NCBI RefSeq assembly: GCF_008974245.1
Contig: NZ_BBZI01000008.1
Location: 62,001 to 126,000, forward strand
Source of the DNA: Streptomyces abyssomicinicus
GTDB lineage: Bacteria; Actinomycetota; Actinomycetes; Streptomycetales; Streptomycetaceae
DNA length: 64,000 bases
Reading direction: 5' to 3'
The notes beneath the pieces were generated by a model, which saw nothing but the letters and a program-made list of their open reading frames with translations, ran no database searches and was not told the DNA's origin. Made by a program: the position numbers and the translations under genes. The stretch's first letter is position 1, and each line of letters starts with the position of its first letter. This document shows, one piece after another, positions 55,174-62,705 of this stretch.

Positions 55174-56169
55174 TTACTTGCCCTTGGCGTCCGTCCGGCC
55201 CGCCGCCTCGGCGGACCCACTCCCGCCGCCCGGCCCCGCGCCCTCACCGGAGCCGGAGTCCGCATCGGAATCGGCGTCCGAGCCGGCGTCGGAGCCGGAG
55301 TCGGAGCCCGCACCGGAGTCGGAGCCGGAGTCGGAGTCGGAGTCGTCGTCCCCCGCTCCCGGCTCGACGACCGCCTCCCGCCCCGGCCGCTTCCGCGCCG
55401 ACAGCACGAAATACAGCACGGCCAGCAGGAACACCACCACGGCCGTCCAGTTGTTCAGCCGCAGGCCGAGGATCTCGTGGGCCTCGTCGACCCGCATGTA
55501 CTCGATCCAGAACCGCCCGGCGCAGTACGCGGCGACGTACAGCGCGAACGCCCGCCCGTGCCCGAGCTTGAACCTGCGGTCCGCCCAGATGACCAGCAGC
55601 GCGACGCCGACGCACCACAGCGACTCGTAGAGGAAGGTCGGGTGGTAGTAGCCCGGCACGCGGCCGTCCAGCGAGGAGGTGATGTGGACGGCCCACGGAA
55701 GGTCCGTCTCGCGCCCGTACAGCTCCTGGTTGAACCAGTTGCCCCAGCGGCCGATGGCCTGGGCGAGGGCGATGCCCGGCGCGACCGCGTCGGCGTACGC
55801 CGGCAGCGGGATGCCCCGGCGGCGCGCGCCGATCCAGGCGCCGACCGCGCCGAAGGCGATCGCGCCCCAGATGCCGAGACCGCCCTCCCATACCTTGAAG
55901 GCGTCCACCCAGTCACGGCCCGCGCCGAAGTACAGCTGGTAGTCCGTGATCACGTGGTAGAGGCGGCCGCCGACCAGGCCGAACGGCACGGCCCACACCG
56001 CGACGTCGGCGACCGTGCCCGGCCGTCCGCCACGGGCGACCCAGCGCCGGTTGCCGAGCCAGATGGCGACGAAGACGCCGATGATGATGCAGAACGCATA
56101 GCCGCGCAGCGGGACGGGACCGAGGTACAGCACCCCGCGCGACGGGCTGGGAATGTAGGCAAGTTCCAT
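55174..56169 (-). CDS. lgt: Prolipoprotein diacylglyceryl transferase with acidic repeat tail
   Basis: A 331-residue membrane enzyme that attaches diacylglycerol from phosphatidylglycerol to the lipobox Cys of prolipoproteins. The signature GRWGNWFNQELYGRETDLPW is present, as are the conserved VPFGLVGGRLYHV and catalytic-region YHPTFLYESLW. About seven spans fit the family. The last 65 residues beyond ARKRPGRE are unusual: a Ser/Asp/Gly repeat (DDSDSDSGSDSGAGSD and similar), then GGGSGSAEAAG and a basic end. That tail would be cytoplasmic or external and strongly acidic. The ATG matches the family start; no strong ribosome binding site precedes it. Confidence 0.95.
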   Translation of the reverse strand: MELAYIPSPSRGVLYLGPVPLRGYAFCIIIGVFVAIWLGNRRWVARGGRPGTVADVAVWAVPFGLVGGRLYHVITDYQLYFGAGRDWVDAFKVWEGGLGIWGAIAFGAVGAWIGARRRGIPLPAYADAVAPGIALAQAIGRWGNWFNQELYGRETDLPWAVHITSSLDGRVPGYYHPTFLYESLWCVGVALLVIWADRRFKLGHGRAFALYVAAYCAGRFWIEYMRVDEAHEILGLRLNNWTAVVVFLLAVLYFVLSARKRPGREAVVEPGAGDDDSDSDSGSDSGAGSDSGSDAGSDADSDADSGSGEGAGPGGGSGSAEAAGRTDAKGK

Positions 56170-56255
56170 GGCAGGGTCGACGCTACCGTGCCGGGCCACC
56201 GGGAAGGCGGGCGGCCCGGCAACGGCTCCATAACGGGGCGCGGCCGCGAGGACGG

Positions 56256-57029
56256 CTAACGGCCGGCCTTCGCCTCCACCATCTGCTGGAACTTGGCCGG
56301 TGTCATCGAACGGTCCTGGTAGATGTTCTTGCCGTTGAGCAGGACCGTCGGCGTACCGCTGAAGCCGCCGGATCGGAAGGCCTCGTTGGATTCGCGGACC
56401 CAGCTGTCGTGGGTGCCGTCGTTGACGCAGGCGCGGAAGGCGGGGGTGTCGAGGCCCTGGACCTTGCCGGCCAGTTCGATCAGCTTCCCGTTGTCGGCGA
56501 GGGCGTCGTCCGTCTCCGCGGGCTGGGCGTCGAAGAGGACGTCGTGGTAGGCGGGGAACTTACCGGCGTCCTGCGCGCAGGCGGCGGCGTTCGCCGAGCG
56601 CAGGGAGCCGCTGCCGCCGAGGTTGCCGTCGATCAGCGTGACCAGGTGGTACTCGGCCTTGAGGGAGCCCGCCTCGGTCAGTTCGTTGATCGTGGACCGG
56701 TAGGCCGTCTCGAATGCCTTGCAGGCCGGGCAGCGGAAGTCCTCCCAGACCACGAGCGTGGAGGGGGCGTCGGGGCTGCCGACGGGCACGGCCAGTTTCT
56801 TCTCGCCGCCCGCGCCGGAGGGGGCCACGGCCGGGCCCTCGGCGTCGCTGGTGTCCCCGCCGGAGTTGGCGGCCAGCACGCCGACGACAGCCGCGAGACC
56901 GAGGACGCAGACCACGGCCCCGCCGACGATCAGGGCACGGCGGCGTTTCTCCGCTGCCTTCTGCTTCTCGCGCTCCACCGCCAGGCGCTGGCGGGCGCTG
57001 CGCTTTCCGTCTCGGTTCTTCTCACTCAC
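56256..57029 (-). CDS. DsbA-like thioredoxin-fold membrane-anchored protein
   Basis: A 257-residue protein with a cytoplasmic basic segment (SARQRLAVEREKQKAAEKRR), one transmembrane span (ALIVGGAVVCVLGLAAVVGV) and an exported DsbA/Com1-type thioredoxin domain. The redox motif is FRCPACKAFE (CPAC), the cis-Pro loop is SGTPTVLLNG, and the helical insertion is present. Such proteins form or isomerise disulfides in exported proteins. It starts with GTG right after the trpA terminator hairpin, with a poor ribosome binding site, and precedes lgt, another envelope-protein gene. Confidence is lower for the exact start. Confidence 0.9.
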   Translation of the reverse strand: MSEKNRDGKRSARQRLAVEREKQKAAEKRRRALIVGGAVVCVLGLAAVVGVLAANSGGDTSDAEGPAVAPSGAGGEKKLAVPVGSPDAPSTLVVWEDFRCPACKAFETAYRSTINELTEAGSLKAEYHLVTLIDGNLGGSGSLRSANAAACAQDAGKFPAYHDVLFDAQPAETDDALADNGKLIELAGKVQGLDTPAFRACVNDGTHDSWVRESNEAFRSGGFSGTPTVLLNGKNIYQDRSMTPAKFQQMVEAKAGR

Positions 57030-57043
57030 ATGGGGCAGAACGA

Positions 57044-57072
57044 ACCGGGGAGGCGCAACGCGCCTCCCCGGT
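57044..57072 (-). terminator. 12-bp stem-loop after trpA
   Basis: ACCGGGGAGGCG at 57044-57055 pairs perfectly with 57061-57072 around a five-base loop, 76 bases beyond the trpA stop and 15 bases before the DsbA-like start. It could separate the trp transcript from the next genes or attenuate read-through into them. Confidence 0.8.
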
Positions 57073-57147
57073 CCCATGTCCACCCGTTCGAGTGAGCGGC
57101 CCTGTTCCCCTGACCCTCCGCGGGGCCGGGTACGGGGCCTGGCGGGC

Positions 57148-57966
57148 CTACGCCCGCCCGCGCACGCCTTCCGCCAGGTCGGCGGCGAGCGCCCGGACCG
57201 CCTCGCGGCGGGCGTCCGCGTCGTCGCCCGCGTCGAGCATCCCCTGCACGAAGGCCGAGCCGACGATCACGCCGTCGGCGAAGCCCGCCACCTCGGCCGC
57301 CTGGGCGCGGTTGGAGACGCCGAGACCCACGCAGACCGGCAGGTCGGTGGTGGCGCGGGTGCGCCGCACCAGTTCCTGGGCCTGCTCGCCGACGGACGCG
57401 CGGGTGCCGGTGACGCCCATCAGCGAGGCCGCGTAGACGAAGCCGCTGCCCGCCTCGGTGATCTCCGCGAGCCGCGCGTCCTGGCTGGACGGGGCGACCA
57501 CGAAGACGGTGGCCAGGTCGTGCTTCTCAGCGTGCTCACGCCACAGCGCGGATTCCTGGACCGGAAGGTCGGGCAGGATGCAGCCCGCGCCGCCGGCCTC
57601 GGCGAGCTCCGCGGTGAACCGCTCGACGCCGTAGCGGTCGATCGGGTTCCAGTAGGTCATCACCAGCACCGGCTTCCCGGTGGCCTCGTGTGCCTCGCGG
57701 ACCGTGCGCATCACGTCGGCGATCTTCACCCCGCCGCGCAGCGCGATGTCGTCGGCGGTCTGGATGACCGGGCCGTCCAGCACCGGGTCGCTGTGCGGAA
57801 GGCCCACCTCGACGACGTCGGCGCCGCCGTCGAAGGCCGCCTTGATCGCGTCGATGCCGCCCTCGACGGTCGGGAAGCCCGCCGGAAGATAAGCGATGAG
57901 CGCGGACCGGCCCTCGGCCTTCGTGGCCGCGAGAGTGTCGCTCAACAGCTGTCGGTTACCGGTCAC
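57148..57966 (-). CDS. trpA: Tryptophan synthase alpha subunit
   Basis: A 272-residue TIM-barrel enzyme that cleaves indole-3-glycerol phosphate to indole and glyceraldehyde 3-phosphate. The catalytic Glu is in ADVVEVGLPHSDPVLDGPVI and the catalytic Asp in CILPDLPVQES; GFVYAASLMGVTGTRASV and GLGVSNRAQAAEVAGFADGV bind phosphate. A GTG start overlaps the trpB stop by four bases (GTGA). Together with trpB it forms the alpha2-beta2 complex. Confidence 0.97.
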   Translation of the reverse strand: MTGNRQLLSDTLAATKAEGRSALIAYLPAGFPTVEGGIDAIKAAFDGGADVVEVGLPHSDPVLDGPVIQTADDIALRGGVKIADVMRTVREAHEATGKPVLVMTYWNPIDRYGVERFTAELAEAGGAGCILPDLPVQESALWREHAEKHDLATVFVVAPSSQDARLAEITEAGSGFVYAASLMGVTGTRASVGEQAQELVRRTRATTDLPVCVGLGVSNRAQAAEVAGFADGVIVGSAFVQGMLDAGDDADARREAVRALAADLAEGVRGRA

Positions 57967-59249
57967 TTGGCGTCCCCCTCGATCTCCGCGACGTCGCCGG
58001 CCTGGTCGGCGGCGACCGACGCGTCGGCATCATACAACCCGAAGTAACGGGCTGCCGTGTCCATGTCCTTGTCCCCCCGGCCGGAGAGATTGACCACGAT
58101 CAGGCCCTCCGGGCCCAGCTCGCGGCCGACCTCGAGCGCGCCGGCCAGGGCGTGCGCCGACTCGATCGCCGGGATGATGCCCTCGGTGCGCGACAGCAGG
58201 CGCAGCGCCTGCATGGCGGCGTCGTCGGTGACCGCGCGGTACTCGCCGCGGCCGCTGTCCTTGAGGTAGGCGTGCTCCGGGCCGATGCCCGGGTAGTCCA
58301 GACCCGCGGAGATGGAGTAGGGCTCGGTGATCTGGCCCTCCTCGTCCTGGAGGACGTAGGAGCGGGAGCCGTGCAGGATGCCGGGCTCGCCGACGGTGAG
58401 GGTGGCGGCGTGCTCGCCGGTCTCCAGGCCGTGGCCGGCCGGCTCGCAGCCGATCAGGCGGACGCCCTCGTCGGGGATGAAGGCGTGGAAGAGGCCGATG
58501 GCGTTGGAGCCGCCGCCGACGCAGGCGACCGCCGCGTCGGGCAGCCGGCCGGCGCTCTCCAGCAGCTGCCTGCGCGCCTCGACACCGATGACGCGGTGGA
58601 AGTCGCGCACCATCGCCGGGAAGGGGTGCGGGCCGGCGACCGTGCCGAACAGGTAGTGGGTGTCGTCCACGTTGGCGACCCAGTCGCGGAACGCCTCGTT
58701 GATGGCGTCCTTGAGGGTGCGGCTGCCGGACTTCACCGCGACCACCTCGGCGCCCAGCATGCGCATCCGGGCGACGTTGAGGGCCTGGCGCTGGGTGTCG
58801 ATCTCGCCCATGTAGATGGTGCAGTCGAGGCCGAACAGCGCGCAGGCGGTGGCGGTGGCCACGCCGTGCTGTCCGGCGCCGGTCTCGGCGATGACGCGGG
58901 TCTTGCCCATCCGCCGGGTCAGCAGGGCCTGGCCCAGCACGTTGTTGATCTTGTGCGAGCCGGTGTGGTTGAGGTCCTCGCGCTTGAGGAAGATCCGCGC
59001 GCCGCCGGCGTGCCCGGCGAAGCGGGGCACCTCGGTCAGGGCGCTGGGACGGCCGGTGTAGTGCACCAGCAGGGCCTCGAGCTCGCGGGCGAACTCGGGG
59101 TCCGACTTGGCCTTGTCGTACTCGACGGCGACCTCGTCGACGGCGGCGACGAGCGCCTCCGGGATGAACTTGCCGCCGAAGGCGCCGAAGTAGCCGGCGG
59201 CGCTGGGGACGTGCCCGTCCGGATCGGGCACGAAGAACTGACTGGACAT
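57963..59249 (-). CDS. trpB: Tryptophan synthase beta subunit
   Basis: A 428-residue PLP enzyme joining indole with L-serine to give tryptophan. LNHTGSHKINNVLGQALL holds the PLP Lys (HK), ETGAGQHGVATATACALFGL is the catalytic loop, and VGGGSNAIGLFHAFI binds the PLP phosphate. The start MSSQFFVPDPDGHVPSAAGY fits the actinobacterial family and has GAGGTG eleven bases upstream. It lies 13 bases after trpM and overlaps trpA. Confidence 0.97.
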   Translation of the reverse strand: MSSQFFVPDPDGHVPSAAGYFGAFGGKFIPEALVAAVDEVAVEYDKAKSDPEFARELEALLVHYTGRPSALTEVPRFAGHAGGARIFLKREDLNHTGSHKINNVLGQALLTRRMGKTRVIAETGAGQHGVATATACALFGLDCTIYMGEIDTQRQALNVARMRMLGAEVVAVKSGSRTLKDAINEAFRDWVANVDDTHYLFGTVAGPHPFPAMVRDFHRVIGVEARRQLLESAGRLPDAAVACVGGGSNAIGLFHAFIPDEGVRLIGCEPAGHGLETGEHAATLTVGEPGILHGSRSYVLQDEEGQITEPYSISAGLDYPGIGPEHAYLKDSGRGEYRAVTDDAAMQALRLLSRTEGIIPAIESAHALAGALEVGRELGPEGLIVVNLSGRGDKDMDTAARYFGLYDADASVAADQAGDVAEIEGDAK

Positions 59250-59262
59250 GCGAAGAGTCACC

Positions 59263-59553
59263 TCACAGGTGGTCACGGGTGATGTCGGATCGGCGTGGGG
59301 CTTCGCCCCCGCGCCATCGCATCCCGTTCACCTGTCCCGGCTCGTCCCCTATGACGTACCGGACCCTGCGGCCCCGCACCCGCCGGGCCGGCGCCCTGCA
59401 CCCGCGCGGCTTGCAGCCGCGCGCCAGTCGCGCGAAGCGCTCCTCGGCGGGCTCCGCCGGGCACGCCTGACCCGCGCACGGCTCCGGGGTGCGGGCCGTT
59501 CGGCACGCACCCGCGGATCCGCGGCACTCGGCGGGCTGCGGCTCGGCGGACAT
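59263..59553 (-). CDS. trpM: TrpM-like small basic protein
   Basis: An open frame of 96 codons lies exactly between trpC and trpB, where Streptomyces coelicolor has trpM (formerly trpX), reported as a 63-residue modulator of tryptophan synthesis and differentiation. The conserved-looking C-terminal half (LARGCKPRGCRAPARRVRGR, RVRYVIGDEPGQVNGMRW) is Arg/Cys-rich, while the N-terminal 35 residues are Cys/Ala/Pro-rich and may be non-coding. The ATG at 59553 has GAGGTG very close; a shorter product from an internal start is possible. The identification rests on position, size and composition. Confidence 0.6.
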   Translation of the reverse strand: MSAEPQPAECRGSAGACRTARTPEPCAGQACPAEPAEERFARLARGCKPRGCRAPARRVRGRRVRYVIGDEPGQVNGMRWRGGEAPRRSDITRDHL

Positions 59554-59572
59554 CACCTCAGGCTACCCGGCC

Positions 59573-60382
59573 TCAGGCGCGCCCGTGCCGGATTGCGGGG
59601 TGTTCCCCCGCGGCCACCAGGTCGGCCACGGCCGTTCTGGGGTCCTTGCCGGTCACCAGCGACTCGCCGACCAGGACGGCGTCCGCCCCGGCGTTGGCGT
59701 AGGCGATCAGGTCGTGCGGCCCGCGGACACCGGACTCGGCGACCTTGACGATGTGCGGCGGGATCTCCGGCAGCACCCGCTCGATGGTGGAGCGGTCCAC
59801 CTCGAGCGTCTTGAGGTTCCGCGCGTTGACGCCGACGACCTTGGCGCCCGCGTCCAGCGCGCGCTCCACCTCGTCCTCGTCGTGCGCCTCGACCAGGGCG
59901 GTGAGCCCGATGGACTCGGCCCGCTCGATCAGCGACTCCAGGGCCGGCTGCTCGAGGGCGGCGACGATCAGGAGGGCGAGGTCGGCGCCGTGGGCCCGCG
60001 CCTCCCAGAGCTGGTAGGAGGAGACGATGAAGTCCTTGCGCAGCACCGGGATGTCCACCCGGGCCCGGACCGCCTCGAGGTCGTCCAGCGATCCGCCGAA
60101 CCGGTGCTTCTCGGTCAGCACGGAGATTACCGCGGCGCCGCCCGCCTCGTAGTCGGCGGCGAGGGCCGCCGGGTCGGCGATGGCGGCCAGCGCGCCCTTG
60201 GAGGGGCTGGACCGCTTGACCTCGCAGATGACCTTGACGCCGTCACCGCGCAGTGCGGCGGCGCCGTCCTTGGCGGCGGGGGCCTTGGCCGCGCGCTCCT
60301 TGAGCTCGTCGAGGCCGACGCGCGCCTGCCGCTCCGCGAGGTCGGCCCGCACTCCGTCGATGATCTCGTCGAGCACACTCAC
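59573..60382 (-). CDS. trpC: Indole-3-glycerol phosphate synthase
   Basis: A 269-residue TIM-barrel enzyme that makes indole-3-glycerol phosphate from CdRP. VICEVKRSSPSKGALAAI holds the catalytic Lys and the family signature, VLRKDFIVSSYQLWEARAHG a second active-site Lys, and VGVNARNLKTLEVD and VAESGVRGPHDL bind substrate. A GTG start is chosen because GGAAGGGGG lies about eight bases upstream and SVLDEIIDGVR is the usual N terminus. It heads the trpCMBA cluster on the minus strand. Confidence 0.96.
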   Translation of the reverse strand: MSVLDEIIDGVRADLAERQARVGLDELKERAAKAPAAKDGAAALRGDGVKVICEVKRSSPSKGALAAIADPAALAADYEAGGAAVISVLTEKHRFGGSLDDLEAVRARVDIPVLRKDFIVSSYQLWEARAHGADLALLIVAALEQPALESLIERAESIGLTALVEAHDEDEVERALDAGAKVVGVNARNLKTLEVDRSTIERVLPEIPPHIVKVAESGVRGPHDLIAYANAGADAVLVGESLVTGKDPRTAVADLVAAGEHPAIRHGRA

Positions 60383-60539
60383 GCGAGCGGCCCCCTTCCG
60401 TGACGGTGGTCGGTTCCGTTCGATACCGATGGTCACTGGCGATGGTATCCGCAGGCGGCCCCCGCTCCCGCATCCGGCGCCGCCGGTCCCACTACCTGGA
60501 CGTTTCCGTGCGGGAGGCATCAGGTGTGCGCGAAGGGCC

Positions 60540-61526
60540 TCATGGGTGCAGCCAGTGACCGAACGGGAGGTTCCTGACGACGGTGAACACGGCCAGCACC
60601 GCGCCGAACGTCCACAGCTGGGCCGGGCGTGGCTCGAACCGCACGGGCAGCCCCCGGGCCGCCCGCACCGCCCAGACGGCCCACAGGACGGCGAAGAGCA
60701 GGTAGCCCACGACGGCCGGCGCGTTGGAATGGAGCGCGGCGGCCAGGTCGCCGTGGACGAAGGCGTGGGCGCTGCGCAGGCCGCCGCAGCCGGGGCAGTA
60801 GAGGCCGGTCACGCTGAGCAGCGGGCAGGCCGGGTAGTGCCCGGGTTCGTTGGGGTCCACGGCGCCGACGTAGGCGAAGGCGCCCGCGACCGCGGCGAGC
60901 ACCGCGACGGGGGCGGCCAGCCGCCGCCACGCCGAGCGCGCCGGCGCCCGCAGGAGCCCCGGCCCGCGGCCCGCGGGCCCGGGAGACACAAGCTGGGCCG
61001 CCTGGCCACCGGAGGCGTCCGGGGCTGCCGAGGCGTCGGGGACGGCGAGGGCGTCCGGGGAGGCCGGGTCTGTCGGGGCCGCAGGGCCGCCAGAGGCGTC
61101 TGAAGCTGCCAGGGCGTCCGGGGTGGCCAGGGCCGCTGGGACTGCCGAGACGTCCGGGGAGGCCAGAACAGTGGGGGCCGCAGGGCCGCCAGAGGCGTCT
61201 GAAGCTGCCGAGGCGTCCGGGGTGGCCAGGGCGTCCGCGACTGCCGAGGCGTCCGGGATTGCCAGGGCGTCCGGGGAGGCCAGGACTGTTGGAGCCGCCG
61301 GGCCGCCAGAGGTGTCTGGGGCTGCCGAGGCGTCGGAGGTGGCCAGGGCCGCCGGGACGGCCAAGGATGCCAAGGCGTCCGGGGCTGCCGGGGATGCCGA
61401 GGTGACTGGGGCTGCCGGGGCTGCCGAGGTGTCTGGGGCGTCCGGGGCTGCCGGGTTGCCCCGGGTGGCGGCGGAGGGCCGGGGCGGCGGGGGTGGTGTG
61501 GTGGGGGGCGGGGTCCCGGTGGTCAC
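60540..61526 (-). CDS. DUF2752 membrane protein with repeat-expanded N terminus
   Basis: A 328-residue protein. The C-terminal 115 residues are the DUF2752 domain: DPNEPGHYPACPLLSVTGLY with CPGCGGLRSAHAFVHGDLAA, then two membrane spans (VVGYLLFAVLWAVWAVRA, WTFGAVLAVFTVVRN). The CPGCG motif is typical. The N-terminal 180 residues consist of Ala/Pro/Ser/Asp sequence in which the phrase SGGPAAPT recurs with spacings of 33 and 39 residues, plus a fourth divergent copy; this is absent from ordinary members. It starts with GTG. It lies between trpC and the HGxxPAAW gene but probably has its own promoter because a terminator precedes it. Confidence 0.82.
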   Translation of the reverse strand: MTTGTPPPTTPPPPPRPSAATRGNPAAPDAPDTSAAPAAPVTSASPAAPDALASLAVPAALATSDASAAPDTSGGPAAPTVLASPDALAIPDASAVADALATPDASAASDASGGPAAPTVLASPDVSAVPAALATPDALAASDASGGPAAPTDPASPDALAVPDASAAPDASGGQAAQLVSPGPAGRGPGLLRAPARSAWRRLAAPVAVLAAVAGAFAYVGAVDPNEPGHYPACPLLSVTGLYCPGCGGLRSAHAFVHGDLAAALHSNAPAVVGYLLFAVLWAVWAVRAARGLPVRFEPRPAQLWTFGAVLAVFTVVRNLPFGHWLHP

Positions 61527-61574
61527 CCCCGCATTGTGCCCGGTGCGGAGGACGCGCGCGGCCCGGGGACGCGT

Positions 61575-61607
61575 CAGGGGCGGCCCGGTGCTTCCGGGCC
61601 GCCCCTG
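61575..61607 (-). terminator. 14-bp stem-loop after the HGxxPAAW gene
   Basis: CAGGGGCGGCCCGG at 61575-61588 pairs perfectly with 61594-61607 around a five-base loop. It is 54 bases past the HGxxPAAW stop, so the trpE-side transcript probably ends here before the DUF2752 and trpC genes. Confidence 0.85.
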
Positions 61608-61660
61608 GACGGCGGTGTCGACGAGGCGTGCCGACGGGCGCCGCGGCGCCCGGTGGCGGC

Positions 61661-61891
61661 TCAGGCGTTCTCGGTGACCTTGTGGACCGGGTGCACGTTC
61701 TCCGCCTGGCCGAGGCCCGCGCGCCGCATCAGCCCGCCGACGACCGCGCCGAGCAGCGTCAGACCGATGCCGACCCAGAAGCCGACCGGCTCGGCCATCA
61801 CGATGAAGACGGATGCTACGCAGAACCCGACGAAGGCGATGATGACGCCGGTCCAGGCGGCCGGGGTGTGACCGTGGTTGCTGCCCGCCAT
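61661..61891 (-). CDS. HGxxPAAW family small membrane protein
   Basis: A 76-residue membrane protein with the namesake motif NHGHTPAAWTG at residues 6-16, two hydrophobic spans (VIIAFVGFCVASVFIVM, FWVGIGLTLLGAVVGGLM) and a polar C terminus. Family members are conserved in actinobacteria beside trp genes and have no assigned function. The ATG follows a strong GAGGAG site. It lies between the TIGR02234 gene and a terminator. Confidence 0.9.
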   Translation of the reverse strand: MAGSNHGHTPAAWTGVIIAFVGFCVASVFIVMAEPVGFWVGIGLTLLGAVVGGLMRRAGLGQAENVHPVHKVTENA

Positions 61892-61990
61892 GACTTGCTC
61901 CTCGTTGACGCGTGTACGTGTGGTGAGCGGGGCGCTCACGTCACATTCTTCCCCACCCGTGCCACGGGGCGCGTCCCGGGGTGGCCGGGA

Positions 61991-62632
61991 TCAGGCCCCG
62001 GTGGGGTCCTCGCCGCGGTCGAGCGCCTTCCACATGTCCTCCGGACGCTCGGGGCCGGCGGGCGCGGCGCCCTCGGCCCGCCGGGGGCGGGGGACGCCGG
62101 CGCCGCGCTCGTAGCGGGCCGACATGCCGGGCCAGCGGCTGCCGCGCCACAGCGCCAGCAGGCCGGCGGTGAGGATCAGCGCGCCGCCGAAGGCGGCGGC
62201 GTACGGCCAGGAGGTGTGGGACAGGCCGGTCACCGCGGCGGAGGCGTCGCCGGAGACCTGGGCGGCCTTCTCGTCGAGCGCGGCCCGGTCTGCCACGCCG
62301 AACAGCGCGGCGGCCACCGTGCCCGCGCCGCACAGCGCGAGCAGGGCGGCGACCAGGACGCGCCCGGCGCGGCGGACGGCGAAGACGGCGACCAGGGAGG
62401 CCAGGCCCACTATGGCGAGGGCGGCCGGCGCGCCGGTGACGTCGCTGCCGGTGGCGGTCAGCGGGAACGCGCCGCCGGCCACCTCCGCGGAACCCTCGGC
62501 CCAGGTCTGCCGGCTGGCGAGCAGCGCGACGGCGGCGCCCAGGGCCCCGCTGAGCAGGGCGACGGCGAGACTGCGGCGGCCCGTGCGGGCGGGTGCGGCG
62601 GTGTCGGGACGGGAGTCAGCACTGGAGGTCAC
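61991..62632 (-). CDS. TIGR02234 (trp-operon associated) membrane protein
   Basis: A 213-residue protein with about four membrane spans (SLAVALLSGALGAAVALLAS, LAIVGLASLVAVFAV, VLVAALLALCGAGTVAAALF, YAAAFGGALILTAGLLALW) and the family phrase SRQTWAE early on. TIGR02234 proteins occur next to trpE in actinobacteria, and this gene follows trpE by about 73 bases. The GTG at 62632 is directly behind GGAGGG, slightly close; another GTG at 62653 is the alternative. Function unknown. Confidence 0.86.
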   Translation of the reverse strand: MTSSADSRPDTAAPARTGRRSLAVALLSGALGAAVALLASRQTWAEGSAEVAGGAFPLTATGSDVTGAPAALAIVGLASLVAVFAVRRAGRVLVAALLALCGAGTVAAALFGVADRAALDEKAAQVSGDASAAVTGLSHTSWPYAAAFGGALILTAGLLALWRGSRWPGMSARYERGAGVPRPRRAEGAAPAGPERPEDMWKALDRGEDPTGA

Positions 62633-62705
62633 CCCTCCACTATGGCCCCGCACCCGCCGCCGCGAGGACCCGGGCGGGCCGCACGAGGGGCAGGTGAGAG
62701 CGACA

